A stretch of DNA of 64,000 nt from Robiginitomaculum sp. (GTDB taxonomy: Bacteria; Pseudomonadota; Alphaproteobacteria; Caulobacterales; Maricaulaceae). Below the pieces are notes generated by a model. The model saw only the letters and a program-made list of their open reading frames with translations, made no database searches and was not told the origin of the DNA. Location of the stretch: contig JAUZSF010000017.1 of assembly GCA_030949705.1 (NCBI GenBank), positions 186,001 to 250,000 of the forward strand, in the 5' to 3' direction. This document shows positions 56,260 to 64,000 of the stretch, in pieces. Both the position numbers and the translations under genes were made by a program. How positions within the stretch are numbered: position 1 is the first letter of the stretch; each line of letters starts with the position of its first letter.

Positions 56260-57621
56260 TTAATACGCCCCGGCCGTGAAGATCATGTCCAGATCGCCTT
56301 CCCATTCGCCATGATAACAGGCGATCAGTTCTTCGGCGGGGGTGATGCCGGAACGGGCAATGTCTTCCATGCCGCGCAAAAACAGGCTTTCATTTTCGCC
56401 GTAATGATTGCACCGGCAACGGCGCTTTAGCCCACCATGAGAGATTTCCAATACGTTTTGCGCGATCTTCTGCATCGTGGTTTCACGAAACGGTGCATTC
56501 AGGCCCAGCGTTGGGGCGGTGCGGCGCAAACCTTCGCGTTCATACGCATTCCAGTCCTTGACCAGTGCCCAGGCTTCATCCAGCGCCTGATCATCATAAA
56601 AGATCCCGGTCCAGAAGGCAGAGAGCGCGCACAGGCGGGACCAGGGCCCACCATCGGCACCGCGCATTTCCAGAAAGGTTTTCAGCCGCACTTCGGGAAA
56701 GAGAGTGGAGATATGGTCTTCCCAATCCTTCAGGGTCGGCTTTTCGCCGGGCAGAATGTCCAGCTTGCCGGCCATAAAATCGCGAAAGCTCTTGCCCGAA
56801 GCATCCAGATAATGCCCATCACGCTTGACGAAATACATCGGCACATCCAGGGCGTAGTCCACATAGTGCTCGAACCCGAACCCCTGTTCAAAGACAAACG
56901 GCAACATGCCGGTACGGTCCGGGTCGGTATCGCCCCAGATATAGCTGCGATAGGACAAAAACCCGTTGGGCCGCCCATCGGCAAAGGGCGAATTGGCAAA
57001 TAGCGCCGTGGCCACCGGCTGTAGCGCCAGTGAGGTGCGGAACTTTTTCACCATGTCGGCCTCGGAGGCAAAATCCAGATTGACCTGCACCGTGCACGAG
57101 CGGAACATCATCTGACGTCCCAGCCGCCCGACCTTGGGCATATAATCACGCATGATCTTATAGCGCGGCTTGGGCATGATCGGTGTATCTTCCAGGGATG
57201 TAACCGGCGAAAAACCCACCCCTAAAAAGCCGGCGCCCATTTCATCGGCAACTTTTTTGACCTCTTTGAGGTGCGCATTCACCTCGGAACAGGTTTCGTG
57301 AATGTCTTTCAGCGGCGCGCCGGACAGCTCGAACTGGCCACCCGGTTCCAGCGTGATGGTGGCCCCTTCGCGGGAAAGGCCGATCATAAAACCTTCCTCG
57401 ACCATGGGCGCCCAGCCAAAGCGTTGCAGGCCTTCCAGCATTTTCAAAATGCTTGGTCCCTTGGCGTCATAGGGCAATGGCCCATGATCGCTCAGGCGAA
57501 AACCAAACTTTTCATGTTCGGTGCCAATGCGCCAATCCTCGGGAGGTTTACACCCAGAGGCCAGATATTCCACCAGCGCCGATTTATCCTCAACCGGCGC
57601 GTTCTTATCCATGGCAGACAT
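56260..57621 (-). CDS. gshA: Glutamate-cysteine ligase
   Basis: First enzyme of glutathione synthesis, joining glutamate and cysteine with ATP. The 453-residue product has the GCS2/plant-type alphaproteobacterial layout, with IGTEHEKFGF and TLEPGGQFELSGAPL in the active site and SHGGLKRRCR near the C-terminus. It has the expected length. The ATG at 57621 or 57612 is the start. Confidence 0.94.
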   Translation of the reverse strand: MSAMDKNAPVEDKSALVEYLASGCKPPEDWRIGTEHEKFGFRLSDHGPLPYDAKGPSILKMLEGLQRFGWAPMVEEGFMIGLSREGATITLEPGGQFELSGAPLKDIHETCSEVNAHLKEVKKVADEMGAGFLGVGFSPVTSLEDTPIMPKPRYKIMRDYMPKVGRLGRQMMFRSCTVQVNLDFASEADMVKKFRTSLALQPVATALFANSPFADGRPNGFLSYRSYIWGDTDPDRTGMLPFVFEQGFGFEHYVDYALDVPMYFVKRDGHYLDASGKSFRDFMAGKLDILPGEKPTLKDWEDHISTLFPEVRLKTFLEMRGADGGPWSRLCALSAFWTGIFYDDQALDEAWALVKDWNAYEREGLRRTAPTLGLNAPFRETTMQKIAQNVLEISHGGLKRRCRCNHYGENESLFLRGMEDIARSGITPAEELIACYHGEWEGDLDMIFTAGAY

Positions 57622-57712
57622 ACAGCCTCTCCTTCAGCCCGAAGATCATGATTTAGGAAGGCGCTTTCCCAAGGGCAAGTCACAAACTGGAGAAGTGCAG
57701 CAATAACCCTGA

Positions 57713-58489
57713 TTATTTTGCTGTTTTCCAGTCACCATTTATGGCCTGCCACAGGCTCAGCGCCGCCACCGCCGCCGTATCGGCGCGTAAAATGCGCGGC
57801 CCCAGGGTCACCGGGCGCACAAAGGCACAGGCGCGTAAAGTTTCCCGTTCCTCGGGGGTAAAGCCCCCTTCCGGACCGATCAGGATAGCCCCTTTGAGAC
57901 CGGGGGGATTGGTAGTCAGGCTTTCCAGCATGGGCAGTGCCCGGCCATGTTCGCCACCCCAGGGCTGGTCCGCATCCTCGCCGGCTTCATCACAAAATAT
58001 CAGCGTCCGTTCCCCATCCCAGTTTTCCAAGACGTCTTCCAAAGAGGCGGGCGCCATGATTTGCGGCAAATCCAGCCGTTCGGTCTGTTCGGCCGCCTCG
58101 CGGACAATCAGGGCCATGCGTTCATCGCGCAAAGGCCGCGCCGTGGTGCGCCGGGTCTGCACGCTTTGTAAAGCACGCACCCCCAATTCGGTGGCTTTTT
58201 CGATTATAAATTCTGACCGGCTCTTCTTGACCGGTGCAAATAACAGCAACAGGTCCGGTACAGGAACAAACAGGCGGCTTTGCGTCTCGATATGTACCTG
58301 CACGACTTTGCGCTCAACCTGTGTTATCCGCGCCAGCCATTCCCCGCTTTGCCCGTCAAACAGGCGCAAAGGATCGCCCACACGGCGGCGCATGACATTG
58401 GCCACATAATGCGAGGCCTCGCGGTCCAGCGTCACATACAGATCCGCACACAACGGTTCATCAACATAAAGTCTTGGTGGTGCTTTCAT
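57713..58489 (-). CDS. rsmE: 16S rRNA (uracil(1498)-N3)-methyltransferase RsmE
   Basis: A SPOUT methyltransferase of 258 residues that modifies helix 44 of 16S rRNA. The trefoil-knot motifs are LIGPEGGFTPEE and LGPRILRADTAAVAAL. An N-terminal PUA-like domain with HYVANVMRRRVGDPLRLFDG is typical. ATG at 58489; a longer frame upstream is not conserved. Divergent from ubiA. Confidence 0.94.
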   Translation of the reverse strand: MKAPPRLYVDEPLCADLYVTLDREASHYVANVMRRRVGDPLRLFDGQSGEWLARITQVERKVVQVHIETQSRLFVPVPDLLLLFAPVKKSRSEFIIEKATELGVRALQSVQTRRTTARPLRDERMALIVREAAEQTERLDLPQIMAPASLEDVLENWDGERTLIFCDEAGEDADQPWGGEHGRALPMLESLTTNPPGLKGAILIGPEGGFTPEERETLRACAFVRPVTLGPRILRADTAAVAALSLWQAINGDWKTAK

Positions 58490-58553
58490 TGGCCAAATGC
58501 ACCCGAAGGCACGCCAAAGGTCAAGTCCGGCTTGACGCGCGGCGCACAATTGT

Positions 58554-59554
58554 ATGCAACAGGGCATGGAAGAAGATCACAAACGCATTGCCGATGCCGT
58601 CCCCCAGGGCTGGGTGGATACCCGCGCGCCGCGCCGCTGGCGGCCATTTTTGCGCCTGGCGCGCTATGACCGGCCCATCGGGTTCTGGCTGTTGGCCATT
58701 CCGTGCTGGATCGGCATGGCGCTGGCGCATCTGGGCCAGCCATGGACCGCCCATGACGGCGTGCTGGCGCTCAGCTTCTGGGTCGGCGCGCTGGCCATGC
58801 GCGGGGCGGGCTGTACCTATAATGATATTGTCGATCGCGATCTGGATGCGAAGGTCAGCCGCACTGCCTTGCGCCCCATAGCCTCGGGCGCGGTCAGCGT
58901 CAAAACCGCCTGGGCGTTCCTGATGCTGCAATGCCTGGTCGGTCTGGGGGTGTTGATCATCCTGCCCGCCATGGCGCGCCTCGTGGCGCTGGCCGCCATC
59001 CCGCTGATTCTCGGCTATCCCTATATGAAGCGCATCACGTACTGGCCTCAGGCCTGGCTGGGCCTGACCTTTAACTGGGGGGGTGCTGGTGGGTTATGTC
59101 GCCATTCATGGCACCATCACCACGCCGCTTTTGCTGGCCTATGCGGGTCTCTTTTTCTGGACGCTGGGCTATGACACCATTTACGCCCATCAGGACAAGG
59201 AAGACGACGCCCTGATCGGGGTTAAATCCACCGCGCGCCTGTTTGGGCGGCATACCAGGAACGCACTTTTTGTGATCTACGCGGCAACCCTGATTCTATT
59301 AGCCTTTGCCGGGATTACCCAGGCCAGACTTCTGGAAACCGCGGATCAGGCGATCATTGTGGGCAGTTGGCTGCCCACCTTGTTGTTTGCGTTTTTTTCT
59401 GGCCGAACAAATCACCAAAACTGATTTTAATGACGCCAATGCCTGTTTGCGGGCCTTCAAACAAAACAAAATTGCCGGGCTGGTTTATGTCATTACGCTG
59501 GCGTTTTCCCCGCCGCTATTGGCATGGCTGCAAAGGGTGTTTGATGCATCATAA
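58554..59554 (+). CDS. ubiA: 4-hydroxybenzoate polyprenyltransferase UbiA (two frameshifts)
   Basis: A membrane prenyltransferase of ubiquinone synthesis. The two aspartate motifs are NDIVDRDLDAKVSRTALRPI and YDTIYAHQDKEDDALIGVKSTA. Two +1 shifts break it, at G7 59077-59083 and T7 59392-59398; removing one base each gives 332 residues and FNWGVLVGY and FAFFLAEQI, as expected. Divergent from rsmE. The stop overlaps the glycosylase gene start. Confidence 0.92.
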
Positions 59555-60158
59555 AGAGGCCCATGCGCACCTGAGCACTGATCCGGTGATGGACACCCTG
59601 ATCGCCCGTCACGGCCCCTGCCCGTTAAGGCAGAATCCCGAGGTCAGCCCCTATCATGCGCTGGTCCGTACCATTGTTTTTCAGCAAATTTCCGGGGCCG
59701 CGGCCAGCGCCATTATGAAGCGCTTTTTGGCCCTGTTTGACGAAGATTTTCCGCGCCCCGAATCTCTGGCCACCATGGACTGGGAGGTGCTGCGCGCCGC
59801 CGGTCTGTCCCGCAACAAGGCGCTGGCGGTCATTGATGTGGCGGCCAAATCGCTGGACGGCACCATCCCGGTGCAAGGCACGCTGGCAGCGCTTAGCGAT
59901 GAAGAGGTGATCAGCCGCCTGATCACCGTGCGCGGCATCGGCAAATGGACCGCCGAAATGTTTTTGATGTCCACCCTTGGGCGACCAGACATTTTGCCGT
60001 TGAATGATGTGGGCCTGCTGAACGGTGCCAAAATCGCCTATGGTCTTCAGAAACGCCCCGATGCAGAGGTCTTTGCCAACATGGGTGAAAACTGGCGGCC
60101 ATGGCGCTCGGTCGCATGCTGGTATTTATGGCAGGCCGCCGATACCAAACTGGCTTAA
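59544..60158 (+). CDS. DNA-3-methyladenine glycosylase II-like (AlkA)
   Basis: A 204-residue HhH-GPD DNA glycosylase that removes alkylated bases. The hairpin-helix-hairpin ITVRGIGKWTAEMFLM is followed by LPLNDVGLLNGAKIAYG with the catalytic aspartate. It lacks the N-terminal extra domain of E. coli AlkA. ATG at 59544 overlaps the ubiA stop by 11 bp; the frame extends further upstream without conservation. Convergent with recN, whose stop overlaps it by 4 bp. Confidence 0.88.
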   Translation: MHHKEAHAHLSTDPVMDTLIARHGPCPLRQNPEVSPYHALVRTIVFQQISGAAASAIMKRFLALFDEDFPRPESLATMDWEVLRAAGLSRNKALAVIDVAAKSLDGTIPVQGTLAALSDEEVISRLITVRGIGKWTAEMFLMSTLGRPDILPLNDVGLLNGAKIAYGLQKRPDAEVFANMGENWRPWRSVACWYLWQAADTKLA

Positions 60159-61852
60159 TCGCCCTGTAACAATGCCCGGGCCGCGGCGCGGGCCTCGTCC
60201 GACACATCGGCACCGGCCAGCATACGGGCGATTTCCTCGGTGCGCTCTTCCTCGCTCAGCACCCGAAGGCGGGTCAGGGTTGCCTTGTTCTTTTCATATT
60301 TTTCCACGCGGATCTGGGTATTGGCGCGCGCTGCCACTTGCGGGCTGTGAGTCACCATCAACACCTGCGCACCCTTTGAAAGGTCCGCCAGCCGCCGCCC
60401 CACCGCATCGGCAACCGCGCCGCCAACGCCCTGATCGATCTCGTCAAAAATCATCGCGGCCGGTCCGTCCTTGCTGGCCAGGCTGGCCTTGAGCGCCAGT
60501 GAAAAGCGCGACAACTCCCCCCCCGAGGCAATGGCCCCCAACGGCCCAAAGGGTGTACCCGGATTGGTGCTGACTTCGAAATGGATCTGGTCACAACCGC
60601 CGGGGCCACAACGATCAGGCGCCAGCATGGTCTGGCGCACCGCAAAGCGCGCCTTTTCCATTTTCAGCGGTATCAGTTCGCGGGCCAACGCCTGTTCCAG
60701 TCGCTTGCCCGCCTTGGCCCGTTTGGTGGCCAGCGCCTTGGCCGCATTATCATAACGTCCCTTGGCGGTCTCCAGTGCCGTGCGGGCGGCTTGTTCTTCC
60801 TCGGCCAGATTTTCCATGCTTTGCAATTGCGCGGTCAACTGTGTGCGCAAATCAGCAAGATCATCCACATTGACGCTGTGCTTGCGGGCCGCGGCACGCA
60901 GCGCAAACAAGCGCTCTTCAGTACGTTCCATCCGGTCCGGCTCTATATTCAGGGCATGCCCGGCATCATCCAGCGCCGAAGCCGCCTCGCCCATTTCAAT
61001 CAGCGCCCGTTCCAGCGCGCTGGCGCTGCGCTCCAGAGGCAGTTTTACCGCCTCGGACTGATCGCCGCCCTGCAGGCCGGCAATGGCCTGTTCCAGCGAG
61101 CCCAGTGCCGAAGACAGACGCGCTTCCAGCCCGCTGCCATCCTGTAAAATGGCATTGGCGTTTTCTACCTTTTCCGCCAGCTTGTGAGCCTGCATCAAAA
61201 ATGCCCGCTCATTGGCCAGGGCCTCTTCTTCGCCCTCTACCGGGTCCAGCCGGTTCAGCTCTTCCAGTGAGGCGCGCACAAATTCGCTTTCTGCTTCGCT
61301 GTTTTCCCGGCGCGTGATGACCGCGTCCAAGTGCTCACGCGCCTCCTGAAAGGCGCGCCACAGCGCCCCCAGCGCCGCAACCTCGCCGTGCAGATTGGCG
61401 GTTTCGTCCAGCAGGGGACGGTGCGTAGCCGCGTTCAGCAGACCTTGCCCATCGTGCTGGCCATGAATTTCCAGCACCTTTGATCCCACCTCCTGTAACA
61501 GACGCGCCGAGACCGGCTGGTCATTGATAAAGGCGCGGCTGCGGCCATCCGCCCCCAATGTGCGGCGCAAGACCAGATCTTCGGCGGCATCCCAATCCAC
61601 CCCGGCTTCGTTCAGCACCGCAAAGGCCGGATGGTTTTGGGGCAGGGTAAAGACCGCCACCACGCTGGCCTGGTCCGTGCCGGCGCGCACCAGTGACTTG
61701 GCCCCACGCATGCCCAGCGCCAACCCCAAAGCATCCAGAATGATGGATTTACCCGCGCCGGTTTCCCCGGTCAGAGCCGTCAGCCCCGGCGCAAAACCGA
61801 TATCCAGCCGGTCGATCAGAACCACATTGCGAATATTAAGTGCGTTCAGCAT
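60155..61852 (-). CDS. recN: DNA repair protein RecN
   Basis: A 565-residue SMC-like ATPase used in double-strand break repair. Walker A GETGAGKSIILDALGLALG at residues 29-47, a central coiled coil (about 150-360), then signature LSRFSLALKAS and Walker B AAMIFDEIDQGVGG. Length normal. Follows bamD by 6 bp, the common lpxC-bamD-recN arrangement. Confidence 0.96.
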   Translation of the reverse strand: MLNALNIRNVVLIDRLDIGFAPGLTALTGETGAGKSIILDALGLALGMRGAKSLVRAGTDQASVVAVFTLPQNHPAFAVLNEAGVDWDAAEDLVLRRTLGADGRSRAFINDQPVSARLLQEVGSKVLEIHGQHDGQGLLNAATHRPLLDETANLHGEVAALGALWRAFQEAREHLDAVITRRENSEAESEFVRASLEELNRLDPVEGEEEALANERAFLMQAHKLAEKVENANAILQDGSGLEARLSSALGSLEQAIAGLQGGDQSEAVKLPLERSASALERALIEMGEAASALDDAGHALNIEPDRMERTEERLFALRAAARKHSVNVDDLADLRTQLTAQLQSMENLAEEEQAARTALETAKGRYDNAAKALATKRAKAGKRLEQALARELIPLKMEKARFAVRQTMLAPDRCGPGGCDQIHFEVSTNPGTPFGPLGAIASGGELSRFSLALKASLASKDGPAAMIFDEIDQGVGGAVADAVGRRLADLSKGAQVLMVTHSPQVAARANTQIRVEKYEKNKATLTRLRVLSEEERTEEIARMLAGADVSDEARAAARALLQGD

Positions 61853-61858
61853 GAAACG

Positions 61859-62731
61859 TCAGAACAAGCGTCTCCAGGTACGGCTGAAGAAAGACCCTTT
61901 ATTCTTTGTTTTATGCTCATCGCCCTCAGCCTCCGCCACACTGGTCACCCCATACTTGGTCAGCAGGCGATAGGTGTCCTTATACCAGTCCGTGCCCGGA
62001 TAATTATACCCCAGAACCGCAGCAACCTGTACCGCTTCGTCCATAATCCCCAAACGCACATAGGCCTCGACCAGACGGTGCAGGGCCTCGGGCGTATGGC
62101 TGGTGGTTTCATAGGTATCGATCACATGCTGGAAACGGGCAATGGCGGCCAGATTATAGCCGCGTTTCAGATACCAGCGGCCAACCGCCATATCCTTGCC
62201 CGCCAGCTGGTCATTGGTCAGATCAATCTTCAGGCGGGCATCACGGGCATATTCGCTGTTGGGAAAGCGCCGCACCACCTGACGCAGGGCCTCCAGCGCC
62301 TTTTTGGTTTCGGTCTGATCGCGCCCCACATCCGATATCTGTTCAAAATGACAGATCCCGATCAGGTAATAAGCATAGGGCGCACTGCGCGATCCCGGGT
62401 GCAGGGCCACAAAGCGTTGGGCCGCATTGATCGCGTCTTCATATTTATTGGCCTGATAATTCGCATAGGCCGCCATCAGCATGGAGCGTCTGGCCCAGAC
62501 CGAATACGGGTGCTGGCGTTCCACCTCATCAAACAGCAAAACCGCTTTTGGCCAGTCCCGCCGGCTCATGCGATCATACCCCTCCAGATAAATTTTCTCG
62601 GCGGGGCGTTCTACATAGGCCAGTTTTTTCTTGCCCTTGCTGCCACACCCGACGGTGAAAACCAGGGAGGCAAGCAGCAAGGCAGTCAAGATTTTAGGCA
62701 TTTTATTTGGCATAATACGGTCTGATTTCAT
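61859..62731 (-). CDS. bamD: Outer-membrane assembly lipoprotein BamD
   Basis: An essential lipoprotein of the BAM complex that inserts outer-membrane proteins. Signal peptide with lipobox TVGC, then a series of TPR repeats (YEDAINAAQRFVALHPGSRSAPYAYYLIG and others). The start is unsure: ATG at 62731 or 62713 (MPNKMPKILTALLLASLVF), neither with a strong ribosome site. Length about 285-291 residues is typical. Confidence 0.93.
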   Translation of the reverse strand: MKSDRIMPNKMPKILTALLLASLVFTVGCGSKGKKKLAYVERPAEKIYLEGYDRMSRRDWPKAVLLFDEVERQHPYSVWARRSMLMAAYANYQANKYEDAINAAQRFVALHPGSRSAPYAYYLIGICHFEQISDVGRDQTETKKALEALRQVVRRFPNSEYARDARLKIDLTNDQLAGKDMAVGRWYLKRGYNLAAIARFQHVIDTYETTSHTPEALHRLVEAYVRLGIMDEAVQVAAVLGYNYPGTDWYKDTYRLLTKYGVTSVAEAEGDEHKTKNKGSFFSRTWRRLF

Positions 62732-62922
62732 GGATACGAAAACTCTATCTACCCCGAAGTCCTGTCCGGGTGAAGCGCTAAGCTGGAACAATCACACTTT
62801 TGCCCAGATTGAAAAGGCAAAACACCGTTCTGGCATCCCTTTTATAGATCAGCCCAAGGTCGGGATTCCCATCTCAGAGCGTGCCCCGGCTCAAGGCCGG
62901 AGGCCCTGGGGGCGTGTGGCTC

Positions 62923-63041
62923 CATACTTCGAGGCCCTTCGGGGTGCGACGCCCGCCCTCAGGACACCTCAGTATGAGGTAGAGAATAATATGCAAACCT
63001 CATCCTGAGGTACGAACGAAGAGAGCCTCGAAGGATGACTA
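62923..63041. repeat. REP-like arms (copy B)
   Basis: ACTTCGAGGCCCTTCG and CTCAGTATGAGG on the left, CCTCATCCTGAGG and AGAGCCTCGAAGGATGA on the right; inverted arms as in copy A. Confidence 0.7.
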
Positions 63042-63127
63042 GAATAATACCCCATCCACGCCGGTGTGGGACAAAATATTTCTACCCCCATCCCCAAATC
63101 CATGGCACCGGCCAAGAGACGATCTCT

Positions 63128-63151
63128 TTCCTCTCCCGGGTGGGAGAGGAA
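63128..63151. repeat. Inverted-repeat hairpin 1 (copy B)
   Basis: TTCCTCTCCC and GGGAGAGGAA arms around GGGT, identical to 8625-8648. Confidence 0.75.
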
Positions 63152-63216
63152 TGAGGTGAGGGATCATAGACTTAAAGAAAGCGCACTATCTTTGCTTCCC
63201 AAGCCCCTCATCCCAA

Positions 63217-63236
63217 CCTTCTCCCCAGGGAGAAGG
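63217..63236. repeat. Inverted-repeat hairpin 2 with compensatory change (copy B)
   Basis: CCTTCTCCC-CA-GGGAGAAGG. Relative to copy A a C-to-T change in the left arm is matched by a G-to-A change in the right arm, so the stem is kept. Confidence 0.75.
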
Positions 63237-63281
63237 AGCGCCGCCGAGGATAGCAAACCTGAGGGTCAAAGAGGGTCACCT

Positions 63282-63386
63282 CATACCCCTAGGCATGCCC
63301 GTCTTTACCCCTGAATTACCCCTAAAGTTTGCAAAACTGCCCCTGAAACGTCCCTCATTTACCCCTCATTACCCCTGCTTGTCCCT
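63282..63386 (+). promoter_or_regulatory. Helically phased TTAYCCCT motif array (copy B)
   Basis: Eight CCCT cores end at 63290, 63312, 63323, 63344, 63355, 63366, 63376 and 63386, with spacings 22, 11, 21, 11, 11, 10 and 10 bp. Motif forms include TTACCCCT, ATACCCCT and GTCCCT. The spacing pattern matches the copy A array although the bases between the motifs differ. Confidence 0.6.
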
Positions 63387-63411
63387 CGGATAAGCGGGGA
63401 TAAAACCAAAG

Positions 63412-63442
63412 TTATGCCCGCCCTGAATAGGCAGGATACAAT
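63412..63442 (+). promoter_or_regulatory. Conserved promoter-like element after the array (copy B)
   Basis: TTATGC (63412-63417) and TACAAT (63437-63442) with the same 19-bp spacing as in copy A. In this copy it reads antisense into the 3' end of lpxC. Tentative. Confidence 0.3.
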
Positions 63443-63472
63443 GAGAGCATTTGCACATCGGGTGATCCGGAT

Positions 63473-64000
63473 TCAGTTTTCAATCTGGTGCCATTGCCAG
63501 GCCTCGGGATCATCCATCAGGGTTCTGATCAGGGCATTGTTCAGGGCGTGCCCGGCACAATTAGAGGTAAAATGCCCCCATACCGGTGCCCCGGCCAGGG
63601 CCATATCGCCAAGAATATCCAGAATTTTATGGCGGACAAACTCGTCGGTAAAGCGTAACGCGTCTTCGTTTTGCATGGTCATGCCATCGACCAGAATGCA
63701 ATTGTCCAGCGTGCCGCCAAGCGCCAGCCCCGCCTCTTTCAAGCTTTTGATTTCATGGGCTAAAGCAAAGGTGCGCGCCGGGGCGATGTCGGTAATAAAC
63801 CCGGCCGCCGTCACGGCAAAATCATAACTCTGATCACCGATCAGGGTATCCGGATAATCGATACGGGCGCTGATCTTGGGAGTGGTTGAGGGCGCGAGGC
63901 GAACCCAGCGTTCACCATCCCGGCAGGTGATGGCTTTGCGCACCTCGATATAACGCCGCGGGGTGTTTTGGCGTACCAGCGCGGCCTCACCAAGCAGGTC
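63473..64000 (-). CDS. lpxC: UDP-3-O-acyl-N-acetylglucosamine deacetylase LpxC (partial)
   Basis: The committed zinc-dependent step of lipid A synthesis. Only the C-terminal 175 residues are in the window; the frame is open to the right edge (DLLGEAALVRQNTPRRYIEV). The zinc/catalytic segment RHKILDILGDMALAG (His, Asp ligands) and CAGHALNN, with the catalytic His, are intact. The usual next gene, bamD, follows after the repeat. Confidence 0.95.
   Translation of the reverse strand, partial: DLLGEAALVRQNTPRRYIEVRKAITCRDGERWVRLAPSTTPKISARIDYPDTLIGDQSYDFAVTAAGFITDIAPARTFALAHEIKSLKEAGLALGGTLDNCILVDGMTMQNEDALRFTDEFVRHKILDILGDMALAGAPVWGHFTSNCAGHALNNALIRTLMDDPEAWQWHQIEN

Larger units (their letters stand above)
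62920..63468 (+). repeat. Long composite intergenic repeat, copy B
   Basis: Second copy of the ~540-bp element at 8413-8947, same orientation and part order. It fills most of the 741-bp gap between bamD and lpxC and ends five bases from the lpxC stop. In 62732-62919 only a palindrome, CCCCGGCTCAAGGCCGG near 62884, stands out. The copies differ by many substitutions and small indels, so they are not recent duplicates. Confidence 0.85.

Overview
The window looks like a chromosomal segment of an alphaproteobacterium. The evidence is the housekeeping order lpxC - bamD - recN, and the alphaproteobacterial run erpA / dgt - SPOR protein - nagZ - scpA - scpB - tatA - tatB - tatC ... serS - surE - pcm - LysM/LytM protein - yajC - secD. 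No rRNA, tRNA or CRISPR array was recognised. The genus cannot be told from these genes alone; a Gram-negative with TonB receptors, a type II secretion system (T2SS) and surface glycan genes is certain.

Layout. 1-8274 (minus): Sec translocon genes, a chemoreceptor and a small TonB-C protein inserted between yajC and the LytM gene, then pcm, surE, serS. 8275-9083: long non-coding composite repeat (copy A). 9084-12252: a glycan-export island (ABC permease and ATPase; methyltransferase and deacetylase-like protein) that separates serS from tatC. 12295-18327 (minus): tatCBA, scpBA, nagZ, SPOR, dgt; then erpA (plus). 18805-27534 (plus): a tightly overlapping eight-gene operon for an unidentified surface glycan (two PLP sugar-aminotransferase-like enzymes, two sulfotransferases, WbqC, GT-C-like and GT2 proteins, a UPF0104 protein). 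27606-38300: a complete T2SS core split into gspFGH (+), gspJKLMCDI (-) and gspE (+). 38352-44494 (minus): TonB receptor, two-lobed retropepsin, secreted unknown, orphan BcsB-like protein. 44593-49358 (plus): DUF1491, unknown, prfC, an IS630 element landed exactly on the prfC stop codon, mscS. 49368-61852: von Willebrand factor protein, Tat-exported class V aminotransferase, glutathione peroxidase, tyrA, POT transporter, REP-like palindrome cluster, VOC protein, gshA, rsmE, ubiA, alkA-like, recN. 61859-64000: bamD, composite repeat (copy B), lpxC (cut by the window end).

Quality caveat. Ten coding regions (secD, surE, serS, scpB, gspE, prfC, the IS630 transposase, tyrA, POT, ubiA) carry about fifteen +/-1 shifts, almost all +1 in homopolymers. 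Several are essential genes, so these are read here as base-calling errors and each gene is annotated over its full reconstructed extent.

Most notable non-coding observation: two ~540-bp intergenic repeats (8413-8947 and 62920-63468) share hairpins with compensatory changes and an array of about eight TTAYCCCT-like motifs spaced 10-11 or 21-22 bp, one helical turn or two, followed at fixed distance by a conserved promoter-like element.
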